From: Coemansia sp. RSA 487
Taxonomy: Eukaryota > Kickxellomycota > Kickxellomycetes > Kickxellales > Kickxellaceae
Reading direction: 5' to 3'
Length of the DNA stretch: 64,000 bases
Assembly: GCA_027577595.1 (NCBI GenBank)
Contig: JANBRJ010000058.1
Span: forward strand, 1 to 64,000
The notes below the pieces were generated by a model. That model was not told the DNA's origin, ran no database searches, and saw nothing but the letters and a program-made list of their open reading frames with translations. The number at the start of each line of letters is the position of its first letter. Positions within the stretch are counted from its first letter, which is position 1. Of the stretch, positions 1 to 12,441 are shown one piece after another. The position numbers and the translations under genes are program-made.

Positions 1-3000
1 GTTTTTATGGAAAGGAAATAAAAGATAAAACATCATCTGAATACTCCTTGTTATCCATCCCAGGTCCATGCTCGATTTGTCACACATAAAGTTGGACATT
101 CTAGATTATATAGCGCTAGCGGCGGTGTTGCTTTGTATTATATGTCCAAAATTCACCTTTGTGCAAATAGGATGTGCAGATCATTATGAAAACCACGAGT
201 TTGTTGATATGTACCCACAGAAGGAGCCGTTCAGCAAGTATAAGGGCCGCCTAGGTTGTCCTTTCCCGATCAGTAGGGTTTAAAGCTTCTAATGGCAGGG
301 TTTCATATTTAATTAAATATCCAGCACAGTCGAGATCTTGGAAATCGAGTGCCAATACCAACAGTTTGCGCTACATGTGACCAGGTGTTATTACTTGCCA
401 GCAGATCAAAAGCATATATTAAAGTTTGAAAAAAAACAAGCACATAATTGAATATCACTACTGTTCTGAGACATCGCGCCAATCGCATTGTTTTTGAATC
501 TACATTTCTAATGTCAAACTTGTGGATTAACGACGTTGCGTTTCCAAAGGTGTGGAAAGCATAGGCGCTTTTGAACTGCTGTTAGGGTTTGTCCCTCATG
601 TGATGGGCAATGCTGTTATTAAGCAGGTAAAAAGATCTACATTTGTCCCATTGTTTAAAGACGAACACCTATTTACATGATGGTTTGTCGTATCTTGAAG
701 TGGCAATGCAAGTTATTGTGATCTTCTGTGTGTAGCAGATACATCGCTAATAGCCAATTGGCTTTGTGGATGTGACGATGAATTCAACACTCAAACCAGT
801 ATTTTTCAAACCGGTGCCCGAAAACTTCAGACACCCGAAAAAGGCAAAATAATAAACGGCAGGAGGGACGATAAATCGGATATTTGCCGCGTGATTACAC
901 GAGCGCAGCAACTGAAGCTGGCGCTGTTGAAGGGAATCCTAGTAAACCCTCAACAGCGCTTGGAGAAGGGCGCAATTGCAATGGATGTGTAGCGCGCACC
1001 AGCCCTCCCATTGTCTCTAATAGCAAGTGACCGACTGTGAAGACAGAGGAAAAGAGCTTCTGCAGCTCGGCACTTGCAACTTTTGCGCGGCAGCGTCGGC
1101 ACTTGCATTTTGTGAATGCACGTAGAATTAATGGCAATAGAATGTGGACGGCAATAAGGTGCCCAATCGCATTGACCGAAAGAGACTTTAGCCAAAAGAA
1201 CATGAGCTTGCTTTCTTTTTGGGGCTTGAGGAGGTTGCAGCAAGAAAGTAGTGTTGTTTTGTGTTTCTCTTGCTGCTGTGATATCTCCGATTATAGCCAA
1301 AGTTTTTCTTTTTTTCTTTTTTCAGTCACATTCTGTTCTTCTGTTCTCGTTTCTTGTTATCCTTTTTCACCTATTTGCGCCTTCTACTGAGCTGGCAAGC
1401 GTCTACGTCTGTTGTCCAGCACACTACTAGAAAACACCACGCAAACGAGTAGCGAGTAGTGTCCTGCGGCGGTTTGTTGTTTTATCGCTTCTAACTGTTC
1501 GGTGAGTTATTCTGCGGCCAACCAGCAGCATGAGCAATGAAGCGCTTGTATCTACTACGCCTTTCGGCATATCTCTCTTTGCAGTTGCACTATCGCTAGT
1601 TTGTTAGCAAAACAAGAGCGTGGATGTTCGTGGTCGTTTAGGCACAGACGTAGCTGGCTGGGGTGTATGTTGCTTTTATTGTGCAAACACAGCGAGCGCC
1701 ATTTCTAGCACTGTTCTGTTTGTGCGCTGTGCGTCGTGGGAAGGCACTGCCTTTTCATGCATCTGACCAGAACCAGAACAACCAGCTCTTTTTGTCATTT
1801 GGCCCTCAAAGCAGCTCTCTTCTTCATTTGGTTCCTCAAAGCAGGCTCCCTTTCCTCCTCCACTTTGGCCATATGAGCGTCGTCTTAGCCGCTCTCTTTC
1901 CCTTCTCCACACGCACACATGCTCTGCCCGTTCTTCTTTCACACACATGCTCTTTCTTTAGCACACATGTTCCGCCTTCCCCTCCTGTACATGCGTTTGC
2001 TTTTTCTGCTGCGCCTTATTTTGACTGCTCAGCGCTTTTTCCTTTCCTTGTGGACTGCTTCAAGCTTCAAGTTCCTTGTGCAGAATTCTCACATTCGCAG
2101 CCAACCAGACGCCGTTTAATTGGCGCTTGTGAAGCACTTTTTTGTTTGCGTGTGCCAATCGACTTGCCAAAGCGAGTGAAAAAAGATGAGAAATGTCCTC
2201 CTTTCGCCCAATCGGCCGCCGCTGTCACCGGTGCGCCTATGCAAACTCCCCCTCCCACTTTTGCGCCTTATTCTTGTTCTTTCACCTGCCTAGACACACT
2301 CAAGCCCAGGAAAACCTGACGCTCGGGCTTTGTTTTTGACTTCTGGGGTATGTTTATGCAAGCAACGGACTCTCCTTTGAATCCCGTGAGAGGTGGTGGG
2401 GGCGGCTGGCGTTTGTTCACAAACGAGGAAAAAAAAACTTTATCTCTATCCCTTTCCCTTTTTTACATCTTTCTTTGCTTTTCTTTTCACTTGTTTAGTG
2501 TTTTTCTTTTTCCATGGCATACTAATACCGTTTTTGGTCTCTTTCATCATTTTGCTGTCTGCGTTGTAGATAGACCAGGAGAAATCCCTTCTTCCTCCTC
2601 CTTTTATCCCACTGTCATTACACAACGCAGGTGTTGATTTGGTATTCAAAGGGGGTGCGGGCGTGATTCCTATCTCCTTTTCACGCACCCTCCAGCTGCT
2701 GTTTTGTGCAGAGCTTTTTTTCCAATCTCTCATATTTGTCTGCTAGCTTTTTGCCCATATTACTACCTCCGATACCAGCCACCCCCTCCTTTTCTGCCTT
2801 TATTTCGATCCACTCATCCACGTGCACTGTGCATACTCTACCGGATCAGCAGCAGCAGCAACATTACTATATCCTTCTTCAGGGGCGCTTGTGTATATCC
2901 TCTGATTCTGCCTTTTCCTTTCCCCTTTCTTTCCTTTTCTTTCCTTTCTTTCGAGCCGAGGATATTGGCAGCTGCGAAAAAGCGACTACAAAGCAGCTGC

Positions 3001-3208
3001 ATCACTCTGTGCTATAAGACAAAATTAAGCAAGCTAACGCTCGGTAGGTATGTATCCATCGGCTGCCTGCTCTTTCTATTACTTTGACCTTTATTGAATT
3101 TCCACCTGCCCTTGTTTAAATTGCCCACTTTCACTAATCCATTTCAACCTCTGGCTTTATTCTCTAGTTATAGACATTAGCGTTTGTTGTCGACGCGCAC
3201 GAGTAGCG
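1..3208. other. Long intergenic region upstream of STE12
   Basis: No gene could be supported here. Open frames exist on both strands, up to 218 codons at 1663-2319, but they are low-complexity, rich in Ser, Phe, Leu and Pro, and follow a C/T-rich strand bias rather than a protein pattern. From about 1290 to 3170 the plus strand is strongly pyrimidine-rich with many CTTT and TTTC runs, which fits a long promoter or 5' leader for STE12. The first 900 bases are AT-rich and show nothing I recognise. Confidence 0.5.
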
Positions 3209-6200
3209 ATGATGAAGCGTACTGGAATAGACCTAGCTGGCTTCTTGGCTAATGCTCCGTCGCTGTTCGGCGAAGAGGCAACAATTGACGAAGAAGTCGA
3301 TCCAGATATAGCCCACGGAAAACACCGTGGCGCAATCCGCCACTTTGACTTTGACAACGGTGACATCCTCTCTTGCGTGCGCTGGGACTCGCAGTACCAC
3401 ATAACCTCAACAGATATCATCCGCGCTCTAGTCCACCGCTTCCAGGATATCGGCCGTCCTGTCGTAAACATGAAAAAATTTGAGGAGGGCGTGTTCAGCG
3501 ACCTGCGTAGCTTGAAGCCCGGCTCTGATGCTCGTCTCGAGCCTCCGAGGTCCGAATTCCTCGAGCTTCTCTACAAGCACCATTGTGTGCGCACTCAGAA
3601 AAAACAAAAGGTATTTTACTGGAACTCGGTGCCCCATGACCTGCTCTTCCGCGAGGCTCTGGAGCGGGACCTCAAGCGCGAGGCTATGGGTATTGAGCCA
3701 ACCACCAAGATTTGCGACGACGCTGACCCAAACTCTGTTGTGGAAATCGATGGTGTCGAGCTCCCACTTTCGGTTCCACCGACGCTGGCTGCACACACGC
3801 GCATAAAGCCTGCAGCAGCATCTCCTGCAGACGATGCTTCTGCTAGCTGCTCCAAGATCCGTGTATCGTCAGCCCTTGTATCAGTAAAGCCCAACAGCGA
3901 GCAAGGGGCAGCTCTGAGCAGCTATAACAAGCAGCTGCGGATACCCACAGTTTCTTCGGCTCTGTCGCTTGACTCTATGGCTTCGCTGTCCAACGGTGAA
4001 GAGATGAAGGACATGCATGCTGTTGTCTATCCAGATAGCACTAGTAGCTATGCAGACTCAATCGACTACAGCAGTGCTTTCTCCGCTGCTGCTGCTGCTG
4101 CTGTGGCAACTAATAATGCTACTGCCGTCGCTGCCCAAGGGTATAATGGCATCAATAACAGCAGCAGCAGCCTTGCCGGCATCGCCACTACGCAGCGGCA
4201 GCCTTCACTGAGCGAGTACGTAACAAGAAAGTCCTCTTCCCAAGACGCAAACGACACAAGCATGCAGCTGACCAGCTCTGTCGCCGATTCCTACGATATT
4301 CCCGACGGCATTATACCGATTAACGACCGCTGGACTGGCGCTAATTTCCTAGAACTTCACAAGCAGGCATCCGAGCTACGCAAAAACTACGACGAGTACC
4401 AGCCCACCCCTACACCACACCATTCGCCCAAGGAAGGTGTGGTTGGTGAGAAGGAGCTCTTAGATCTACTTGACGCCAATCCAAATGCCCTGGTGACACC
4501 AGATAACATTGGTGGCTTTAATGCTCTGCTTGAGCAACTATTGGGAAGTAGTAGCGGCCGTATCCAGGAGGCGTCGTCTCAGGTATCTGGTGCCAGCACG
4601 CAGGGGTTTTTGTTTGGCGACAACCAGCCTCTTTTCCAGCCTCAATCTCAATCTCAACCACAGCAGCAGCAGCAGTTTAGCTTTAGTCAGCAGTCGTCTT
4701 TGGGCATAGGAGCAGTTACCGCTGGTCCACCGGTGAATATGAATCTTGGTATGGGGCTGGCTGGCGGGATTGGCTCGATAGACTCGTCCCCGTCGGTTGC
4801 TTCGCTGATCAATGCGCAGCGCATATCACCGAACGGCACACCCGAGACGATGGATGCTCTGCAGTTTGGCGGAGGCAGTATGCCAGCTGCATCGCAGGCA
4901 GCAGTCTCTGCATCGGTAAACGGGGGTCAAGGCAGTTCAATCATTGTGGACAGCAGTACAATATCCATTGACGATATCGACAAGCTGATTGCTACTACAA
5001 ACAGTGTGCTACCGCCTGTCACGAGCGATATCAGTCTTGCGAGCCAGCCAGTCAGCAGCACAATCCCCGTTTACAACAGCAGTAGCGGATCTCCTGCGTT
5101 CCCTCCATACACTGCGCCCATCTCTGGCGATTCGCAGACCGATCCCGAAGTATCCAAGAGTGAGAGCGTCTTGAAGCAGGCATGGTCCAACCAGAAGTCC
5201 AGCAGTACGCTTAATCATCGATCGACACGCTTTTCAAGGTACCATCCGTACTTGAGGACTATGGCTCGTATTGCGCATAGAGACTCGCACACGCTGCTGA
5301 ACCGCGTTCCTAGCACTGCCGATCCGAATCTTGCTGCTGCTGCAGTCAACGCAATTGCCGCAAGGATAAACCAGGGCAAAGAGGCAGCCAATGCATCCGT
5401 ACAGGGGGCTGCTCTTCCCGAATACAATGCAAATATGTTTACTTCTTCGTCTGTTGCGCAGCAAGTCTCTAAAGCTACCTACTCATCCGAACCGGCATCA
5501 TCAAGCGTGGCAATGTTGTCGGGCTCTGAATCCCTTGAGCCCAGTTTTCTTGCGAACGCCACAGACGATCCAGCTATAAATGAACATAGACAACGGTCCG
5601 GAAAGTGTGGCGATGGTAATGACGAGGACGTGAGACGCTACGTGTGCACATATGCCGGATGCACCAAACAGTTTAAGCGGCACGAGCACCTGAAGCGCCA
5701 TTTCCGGACGCATACAGGCGAGCGTCCATACAAGTGTCCTATGCTGAACTGCGGAAAGGTGTTTGCGCGGATGGACAACCTCAACCAGCATGCTCGCACG
5801 CATGTCAATAGAAAGACGACACATCGGCGTGTCGGTGGTGGAAATGCGAACGATTCCAATGCAGCTGTTTCTGTCCTGGCTCAGCAAGCGCAATCCGAGA
5901 CCCGGCTCCAACAGGAACAAACGGACGGTGGTGCTAACGAACAGCCCACCCAACATGTGTTTTCCACTGGTAGCAGCAGCGGTGTTCCTCCTGCATATGG
6001 CGACATGTCTCTATTCAATAACGGAAGCATGCCGTCATTTGTTACTGGCAGCAGCAGCGCGTTGGTTTCTGGGATGATTCCTCCTGGTATGGCTGCGACA
6101 TCGATCCCACTGACTACAGAGGCCGCTTCGGTTTCTGCAGCCGGCCTGGGTGGTGTTCAGCAGAATGAGTTTGGTGCGTCAGCGGGGAATATGGGCAGCT

Positions 6201-7072
6201 ACAATGCCATTTTGTCGGCTTCAAAGGATCTAAGCGGTACCGAGTCCCAAGATGAGATGCGTATATCTGAACCACTGGAAGACCTGGCGATGTTTAATCG
6301 TGGCCTGGTTGTCAACAACAGCGGTGGTTATCCTCAGCAGAGGCAGCAGCCAGCACTGCAGTCTCCTCCTATTGAGAACAACGCTGTGTCGATGCTTCGA
6401 AAGATGTCAAGGAACAACAAGCCCCGCGGCATTGTCTTGGATTCCAGCCTTGGCATCAATAACGGAGAGAGCAGCAGCACTGTAGACAGCGCTTACAGAT
6501 CCAGAAACTACCAGCAGTTTATGTCGGCTCTTTCGTCAAATGCCATGTCGGCTTTTGGCAGTACTGTTGAGCAGGCAGGGAGCAACAACGGCGTCGGATT
6601 TGGCGATTTGCAGCAGATGAGTGGCGGTGATGGCGCAACAATGGATGTGTCCAGTCTGCCCAGATCTGTAGCTGGCGAAGCAAATGTGTCGTCGATAAGC
6701 ACAACCTGGCTTGCATCGTTCCTAGCGCAAAACCAACAGCAGCAGCAGCAACAGCAGCAGCAGCAGACTACAATGCAGGTAAATGTCAGCTCGCCTCCAG
6801 CATATCTCAGCCCGTACAGCGGAAACGCATTAATACGCTTACAGCCAACAGACACGGAACCCATTGTGCGTCAGCCATCTCTGAAACGCCATCTAGATGA
6901 CGACGAGGATAGCGATGTTGTTATGCGTAGCAGCAGCAAGGATCGGTCGCGCCAATCGATGAACGTTTCCGAGGATGAGTACTCGGATGGTAAATCGATG
7001 CCTAAAAGCTCCAGCACGCACAAGTTTGTTCGTCCAAATGTTGCATCAAAACCAACTTTATCGCCCGTGTAA
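3209..7072 (+). CDS. STE12: Ste12-family transcription factor (homeodomain-like plus two C2H2 fingers)
   Basis: This encodes a 1287-residue nuclear transcription factor that in other fungi acts downstream of the mating and invasive-growth MAP kinase cascade. Residues about 45-165 form the Ste12 DNA-binding region; the stretches FEEGVFSDLRSLKPGSDA and RTQKKQKVFYWNSVPHD are hallmark family sequence. Two C2H2 zinc fingers lie near residues 811-865 (CTYAGC...H..TH and CPMLNC...H..TH), the arrangement of the SteA-type proteins of filamentous fungi; budding yeast Ste12 lacks fingers. The rest is low-complexity Ser/Gln/Asn/Ala sequence, with a polyglutamine run around residue 1176-1187 coded mainly by CAG. 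No intron is needed. The start is the first of two adjacent ATG codons, 40-odd residues before the conserved domain. It is longer than most family members because of the disordered spacers. Family assignment is secure; the exact pathway role here is inferred. Confidence 0.95.
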   Translation: MMKRTGIDLAGFLANAPSLFGEEATIDEEVDPDIAHGKHRGAIRHFDFDNGDILSCVRWDSQYHITSTDIIRALVHRFQDIGRPVVNMKKFEEGVFSDLRSLKPGSDARLEPPRSEFLELLYKHHCVRTQKKQKVFYWNSVPHDLLFREALERDLKREAMGIEPTTKICDDADPNSVVEIDGVELPLSVPPTLAAHTRIKPAAASPADDASASCSKIRVSSALVSVKPNSEQGAALSSYNKQLRIPTVSSALSLDSMASLSNGEEMKDMHAVVYPDSTSSYADSIDYSSAFSAAAAAAVATNNATAVAAQGYNGINNSSSSLAGIATTQRQPSLSEYVTRKSSSQDANDTSMQLTSSVADSYDIPDGIIPINDRWTGANFLELHKQASELRKNYDEYQPTPTPHHSPKEGVVGEKELLDLLDANPNALVTPDNIGGFNALLEQLLGSSSGRIQEASSQVSGASTQGFLFGDNQPLFQPQSQSQPQQQQQFSFSQQSSLGIGAVTAGPPVNMNLGMGLAGGIGSIDSSPSVASLINAQRISPNGTPETMDALQFGGGSMPAASQAAVSASVNGGQGSSIIVDSSTISIDDIDKLIATTNSVLPPVTSDISLASQPVSSTIPVYNSSSGSPAFPPYTAPISGDSQTDPEVSKSESVLKQAWSNQKSSSTLNHRSTRFSRYHPYLRTMARIAHRDSHTLLNRVPSTADPNLAAAAVNAIAARINQGKEAANASVQGAALPEYNANMFTSSSVAQQVSKATYSSEPASSSVAMLSGSESLEPSFLANATDDPAINEHRQRSGKCGDGNDEDVRRYVCTYAGCTKQFKRHEHLKRHFRTHTGERPYKCPMLNCGKVFARMDNLNQHARTHVNRKTTHRRVGGGNANDSNAAVSVLAQQAQSETRLQQEQTDGGANEQPTQHVFSTGSSSGVPPAYGDMSLFNNGSMPSFVTGSSSALVSGMIPPGMAATSIPLTTEAASVSAAGLGGVQQNEFGASAGNMGSYNAILSASKDLSGTESQDEMRISEPLEDLAMFNRGLVVNNSGGYPQQRQQPALQSPPIENNAVSMLRKMSRNNKPRGIVLDSSLGINNGESSSTVDSAYRSRNYQQFMSALSSNAMSAFGSTVEQAGSNNGVGFGDLQQMSGGDGATMDVSSLPRSVAGEANVSSISTTWLASFLAQNQQQQQQQQQQQTTMQVNVSSPPAYLSPYSGNALIRLQPTDTEPIVRQPSLKRHLDDDEDSDVVMRSSSKDRSRQSMNVSEDEYSDGKSMPKSSSTHKFVRPNVASKPTLSPV

Positions 7073-7273
7073 ATGAGCCTTTTTACTTGAGTATAATGCA
7101 GTGAAGGGTTTTCTTATAAACATTTCTACAACTAATTGGTTTTTCCTTTCTATTTTTTCTTTTCTTTTTCTGATATTGCCATCATTTCTTTTTTTTTTTG
7201 CATGGGATATAAAGTAATTATTAACTATCCTTATAGCTCTTTAGTTGGGATGTTGCACTAGCTTTTTTTTTAT

Positions 7274-7519
7274 TCAACGATAGATGGAGAAATGGACGAG
7301 AATCGTCAAAATCCAAACGTAAAGCAGGTAACTGCTTGAAACATCTGAGGATGCAGCAGCACCACAGTAATATCCTGGATGTCCGTGCCAGTGGTCATTG
7401 TGGTGACGTAGTCGATAGCCGTCATCATAACCATATCCGTCGTTGTCATCAAGATACTGTGCATGTATATCAAGAAGCAGAAGCAATAGAGCGATAGCGA
7501 AGATCAAAGAATGTAACAT
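7274..7519 (-). CDS. Small secreted or GPI-anchored-type protein
   Basis: This 81-residue frame begins with a clear signal peptide (residues 1-20, a run of Leu/Ile/Ala ending in DIHA). A short mature part rich in Asp, Tyr, Gly and His follows (YLDDNDGYGYDDGYR and an HH-D-HWHGH cluster). It ends with Ser residues and a hydrophobic tail (YLLYVWILTILVHF), the usual layout of a GPI attachment signal, although a plain membrane anchor is possible. It converges on STE12 with a 200-bp gap. I know no named homolog. The His/Asp-rich core could bind metal, but this is speculation. Confidence 0.55.
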   Translation of the reverse strand: MLHSLIFAIALLLLLLDIHAQYLDDNDGYGYDDGYRLRHHNDHWHGHPGYYCGAAASSDVSSSYLLYVWILTILVHFSIYR

Positions 7520-9197
<1,678 letters not shown>

Positions 9198-9725
9198 ACA
9201 TGCTAGCAGGCTTGCCTTATATCACATCCAGCTTTGAGCCAACAGCATTTATTTTATATACAGTCAGCTACTACGAAAATAGCTGATGGTTGGGGTGCAT
9301 ATATTATTGCATTTCCCCTTCCAATATGATTAGCTCACATGAGCTAATCGTGTTGCAAGTCCTCATTATCAAACCTAATCATCAATGGAAAGAGAAACAG
9401 TGAAAGCCGCAGCACAGCTTTTATCTGGGAACACCACTTCTAACACTTTCTTTATACTGTCGAGCAAACCGACACCACCACATACAAACCTGTGCGTTTT
9501 AATGAAACCCCAGAAACGTGGAAAGGTGAAAATCATAAAGAGTCATCAAACGCTTTTTCCCTTTAAAATTTTCCTGACCAATTGCAGAAAAACTACTACA
9601 TTCGACAGTTCCTTTTCTTCTTCTTTCGTCTCTGCCATTTGATACATTTCCCCCCCCCCCAGCTCTTCAAAGACATTTGTTATTCTTATTCTTTCTGTTT
9701 GAAATCTCAAAAATTCCAAAGAGTA
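9198..9725. other. Intergenic and leader upstream of glutaminyl-tRNA synthetase
   Basis: Contains a near-perfect palindrome at 9328-9349, a pyrimidine-rich stretch at 9600-9660 and an 11-base C run at 9650-9660 shortly before the start codon. No gene seen. Confidence 0.5.
9328..9349. repeat. 10-bp inverted repeat with 2-base centre
   Basis: GATTAGCTCA, then CA, then TGAGCTAATC. The core GCTCA-NN-TGAGC recurs at 12203-12214, just after the stop of the same gene, and at 59875-59886. It could be a dimeric protein-binding site. Confidence 0.6.
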
Positions 9726-12185
9726 ATGGATAATCTCATTGCTAAATTCGAGTCTCTTGGACTTGTGCCTGCAAAGGCAAAGGAGGCGGCAGGCAACAAA
9801 AAGCTTGCGCCTACCCTGGACAGTATTATCGATGCCACCGGAAAGACCGACTTTGACAAGTCGACTGGAATGCTTCTTTACATGTTGGCCACCACTGTGA
9901 GCAAGGACAAGACCCCCCATGCAGAATACATTGCCAAGGCCATTTCCACTGGCCGTATTACCTTGACCGAGCAGCTTTCGGCAGCAACCAAATTCTGTGC
10001 CAGGAGCGATCCGACGACGGATGAGAAAGCCTTTGATGATGCTTGCGGCGTGGGCATAGTGGTAAGCGAGCAGGAAATTGCCGACAATGTCCGTAGCGTT
10101 ATTGAGAGCACAAAGGATACGCTGCTGAAGGAGCGCTATCGCGGCCAGGGCAAGGTTCTTGGAATGGTGAAGAAGGTTCCAGATCTGCGGTGGGCTGATT
10201 CTGGCAAGGTAAAAAGCGCGTTCGACGCCCAGATCCTTGCTCTGCTCGGCCCCAAGGACGAGCGCGACGACCCTGCGGCAGCAAAGAAAGCCGCCGCTGC
10301 CGCCAAGAAAGCAGCCGCCGACGCAACAGCAAAACCAAACACCTCCGCTGCAAAGGAAGCTCCAAAGCCCAAGAAATGGGAGCCTGCTTCTCTCGAGGGT
10401 ATGTTTGCCGAAGGTGACATCAGCCGTCTGCACAAGGCTGGCGAGAACCCTCAGATCCGCCCCGAAATAATGGAGGAACACCTACGCGCAACGAAAGGGG
10501 AGGTGATTACGCGCTTCCCGCCAGAGCCCAACGGATTCCTGCATATTGGCCATGCCAAAGCTATCAATGTCAACTTTGGCTATGCAAGGGCCCACGGCGG
10601 CACATGTAACCTGCGCTATGACGACACAAACCCCGAGGCCGAGGAGCAGGAGTATGTAGATTCGATCCTCGAGACCGTGCGCTGGCTGGGATTTGAGCCT
10701 GACAAGATCTTGTACTCGTCCGACTACTTCCAACAGCTGTACGAGCTTGCGGTCAAGATGATCGAGAAGGGCTTGGGCTACATATGCCACTGCACCCAGG
10801 AGGAGATGAAGAAGAATCGCGGTGGCGAGGAAAGGGGTCCGCGTGTAGCATGCGAGCACAGAGACCGCCCGGTTGCCGAGTCTCTTGCCGAGTTCCAAAA
10901 GATGAAGGAGGGCCGCTATGCGCCGCATAAAGCCACGTTGCGTATGAAAATAGACCTGGAGAACGGAAATCCGCAGATGTGGGATCCGATCGCATATCGC
11001 GTCCTCTTCTCGACACACCACCGCACAGGCGACGAGTGGTGCATTTACCCGACGTACGACTTTGCCCACTGTCTCTGCGACTCCATCGAAAACATCACGC
11101 ACTCTCTGTGCACGACAGAGTTTATTCTCTCGCGTGAATCGTACTACTGGCTCTGCGACGCCGTTGAAGTTTACAAGCCTGTGCAGTGGGAGTATGGCCG
11201 CTTGAGCGTTACCAACACTATCCTTTCGAAACGCAAGCTGCTCAAGCTGCGCGAAAAGGGCTTCATTATGTCGCTGGACGACCCGCGCCTCTACTCGCTT
11301 CCGGCGCTGCGTCGCCGCGGCGTCCCGCCTCAGGCAATCAATGCATTTGTGCGCGAGCTCGGCGTAACGACGTCAAAGTCAACCATCGATGTCGTCCGTC
11401 TGGAAAACCACATCCGCGACTGCCTCAACGAAATTGCACCCCGTGTGATGGCCATTCTTAACCCAGTAAAGGTTGTGCTGGAGAATCTCCCTGAAGCCCA
11501 TTTCGAGGAGATCGAGCTGCCATTCAAGCCGCGCGACAGCTCTTTCGGAACACACAAGGTCCCCTTTACTCGCGTTCTGTACATCGATGCATCAGATTTC
11601 CGCGAGGTCGACTCTGCAGACTACTACCGCTTGGCACCAAACAAGACGGTGGGGCTTCAGGGCATCGCGCATCCGATTATGTGCACCGAGGTTCGCAAGA
11701 ATGCCGATGGATCGATAGCGGAGCTCGTTTGTCGCTACTTGAACGAGGACAAGCAGTCAAAGCCAAAGACGTTCATCCAGTGGATCGCCGACTGCCCCAG
11801 GGCCGGATCGCCTGTGCGTCTCGACGAGGTCAGGATCTTTGACCCTCTGTTCAAGCACGCCGATCCATGTGACGAGTCTGTGGTTCCTGGCGGCTATCTG
11901 TCAGACGTAAACACAGACTCCCTAAAGGTTGCAAACGGCGCAATTGCAGAGACAGGCTTCTGGGAGGTCATCAAGCGGTATGCAGCGACTGCGGCAGGCA
12001 AAGAGGAGCTAGGCAAGCACAACTTGGAAAGCATCCGAGTTCAGTTCATGCGTATCGGCTACTTTACGCTGGACAAGGACAGTGAGCTTTCTGTTTCTGA
12101 CATTGAAGGCGATAATATCAGCAACGCCAAGATTGTCATGAACCGTATTGTGACTCTGAAAGAGGACTCGAAGAAGGAGGCATAA
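9726..12185 (+). CDS. GLN4: Cytosolic glutaminyl-tRNA synthetase
   Basis: This class I aminoacyl-tRNA synthetase joins glutamine to tRNA-Gln in the cytosol. The frame is open from 9582, but the ATG at 9726 gives the usual start (MDNLIAKFESLGL) and an 819-residue product; the 48 residues upstream are phenylalanine-rich leader translation. Residues 1-160 form the eukaryotic non-catalytic N-terminal region. A Lys/Ala-rich linker (AAAKKAAAAAKKAAADA) follows at about 190-205. The catalytic core starts with TRFPPEPNGFLHIGHAKA, containing the HIGH signature near residue 272. The KMSKS-type loop is LSKRK near residue 500. The C-terminal anticodon-binding beta barrels run from about 590 to 790. PPEPNG marks the GlnRS/GluRS group, and the N-terminal domain together with the PPEPNGFLHIGHAK core points to GlnRS. 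No introns. Confidence 0.95.
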   Translation: MDNLIAKFESLGLVPAKAKEAAGNKKLAPTLDSIIDATGKTDFDKSTGMLLYMLATTVSKDKTPHAEYIAKAISTGRITLTEQLSAATKFCARSDPTTDEKAFDDACGVGIVVSEQEIADNVRSVIESTKDTLLKERYRGQGKVLGMVKKVPDLRWADSGKVKSAFDAQILALLGPKDERDDPAAAKKAAAAAKKAAADATAKPNTSAAKEAPKPKKWEPASLEGMFAEGDISRLHKAGENPQIRPEIMEEHLRATKGEVITRFPPEPNGFLHIGHAKAINVNFGYARAHGGTCNLRYDDTNPEAEEQEYVDSILETVRWLGFEPDKILYSSDYFQQLYELAVKMIEKGLGYICHCTQEEMKKNRGGEERGPRVACEHRDRPVAESLAEFQKMKEGRYAPHKATLRMKIDLENGNPQMWDPIAYRVLFSTHHRTGDEWCIYPTYDFAHCLCDSIENITHSLCTTEFILSRESYYWLCDAVEVYKPVQWEYGRLSVTNTILSKRKLLKLREKGFIMSLDDPRLYSLPALRRRGVPPQAINAFVRELGVTTSKSTIDVVRLENHIRDCLNEIAPRVMAILNPVKVVLENLPEAHFEEIELPFKPRDSSFGTHKVPFTRVLYIDASDFREVDSADYYRLAPNKTVGLQGIAHPIMCTEVRKNADGSIAELVCRYLNEDKQSKPKTFIQWIADCPRAGSPVRLDEVRIFDPLFKHADPCDESVVPGGYLSDVNTDSLKVANGAIAETGFWEVIKRYAATAAGKEELGKHNLESIRVQFMRIGYFTLDKDSELSVSDIEGDNISNAKIVMNRIVTLKEDSKKEA

Positions 12186-12202
12186 ACTAATCTGGCCTTT
12201 TT

Positions 12203-12214
12203 GCTCATATGAGC
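12203..12214. repeat. Perfect 12-bp palindrome after the GLN4 stop
   Basis: GCTCATATGAGC, 18 bases past the stop codon. It is related to the upstream palindrome at 9328-9349. It could pair in the mRNA end or be a protein site; no function is shown. Confidence 0.5.
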
Positions 12215-12441
12215 CTAATTGAAATTTTAAACAGCTATTTTATGTAAAAGCATTTTTCTTTAGAATGCTTTGCTCAATTGAATACCTTAATGCAAAAAAA
12301 CGCATGAAGTTGATAAAAGATATGGTGTTAATGGTGCTATGAGTGTTGAAGGAGGGGAGGTTATATAAGTACAGCATCCCGTACTGCGTTTGGTTGACGG
12401 ATTTTAGATCAGTGACGAAAAGAGCATAAAGTTACTGATAT

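Noticed and set aside
895-1390. Three overlapping frames of 102-117 codons
   Set aside because: They overlap on both strands with no recognisable domain or reliable signal peptide; expected by chance.
1663-2319. 218-codon plus-strand frame upstream of STE12
   Set aside because: Low-complexity Phe/Ser/Leu/Pro translation of a C/T-rich leader; no domain, and overlapping frames of similar quality on both strands.
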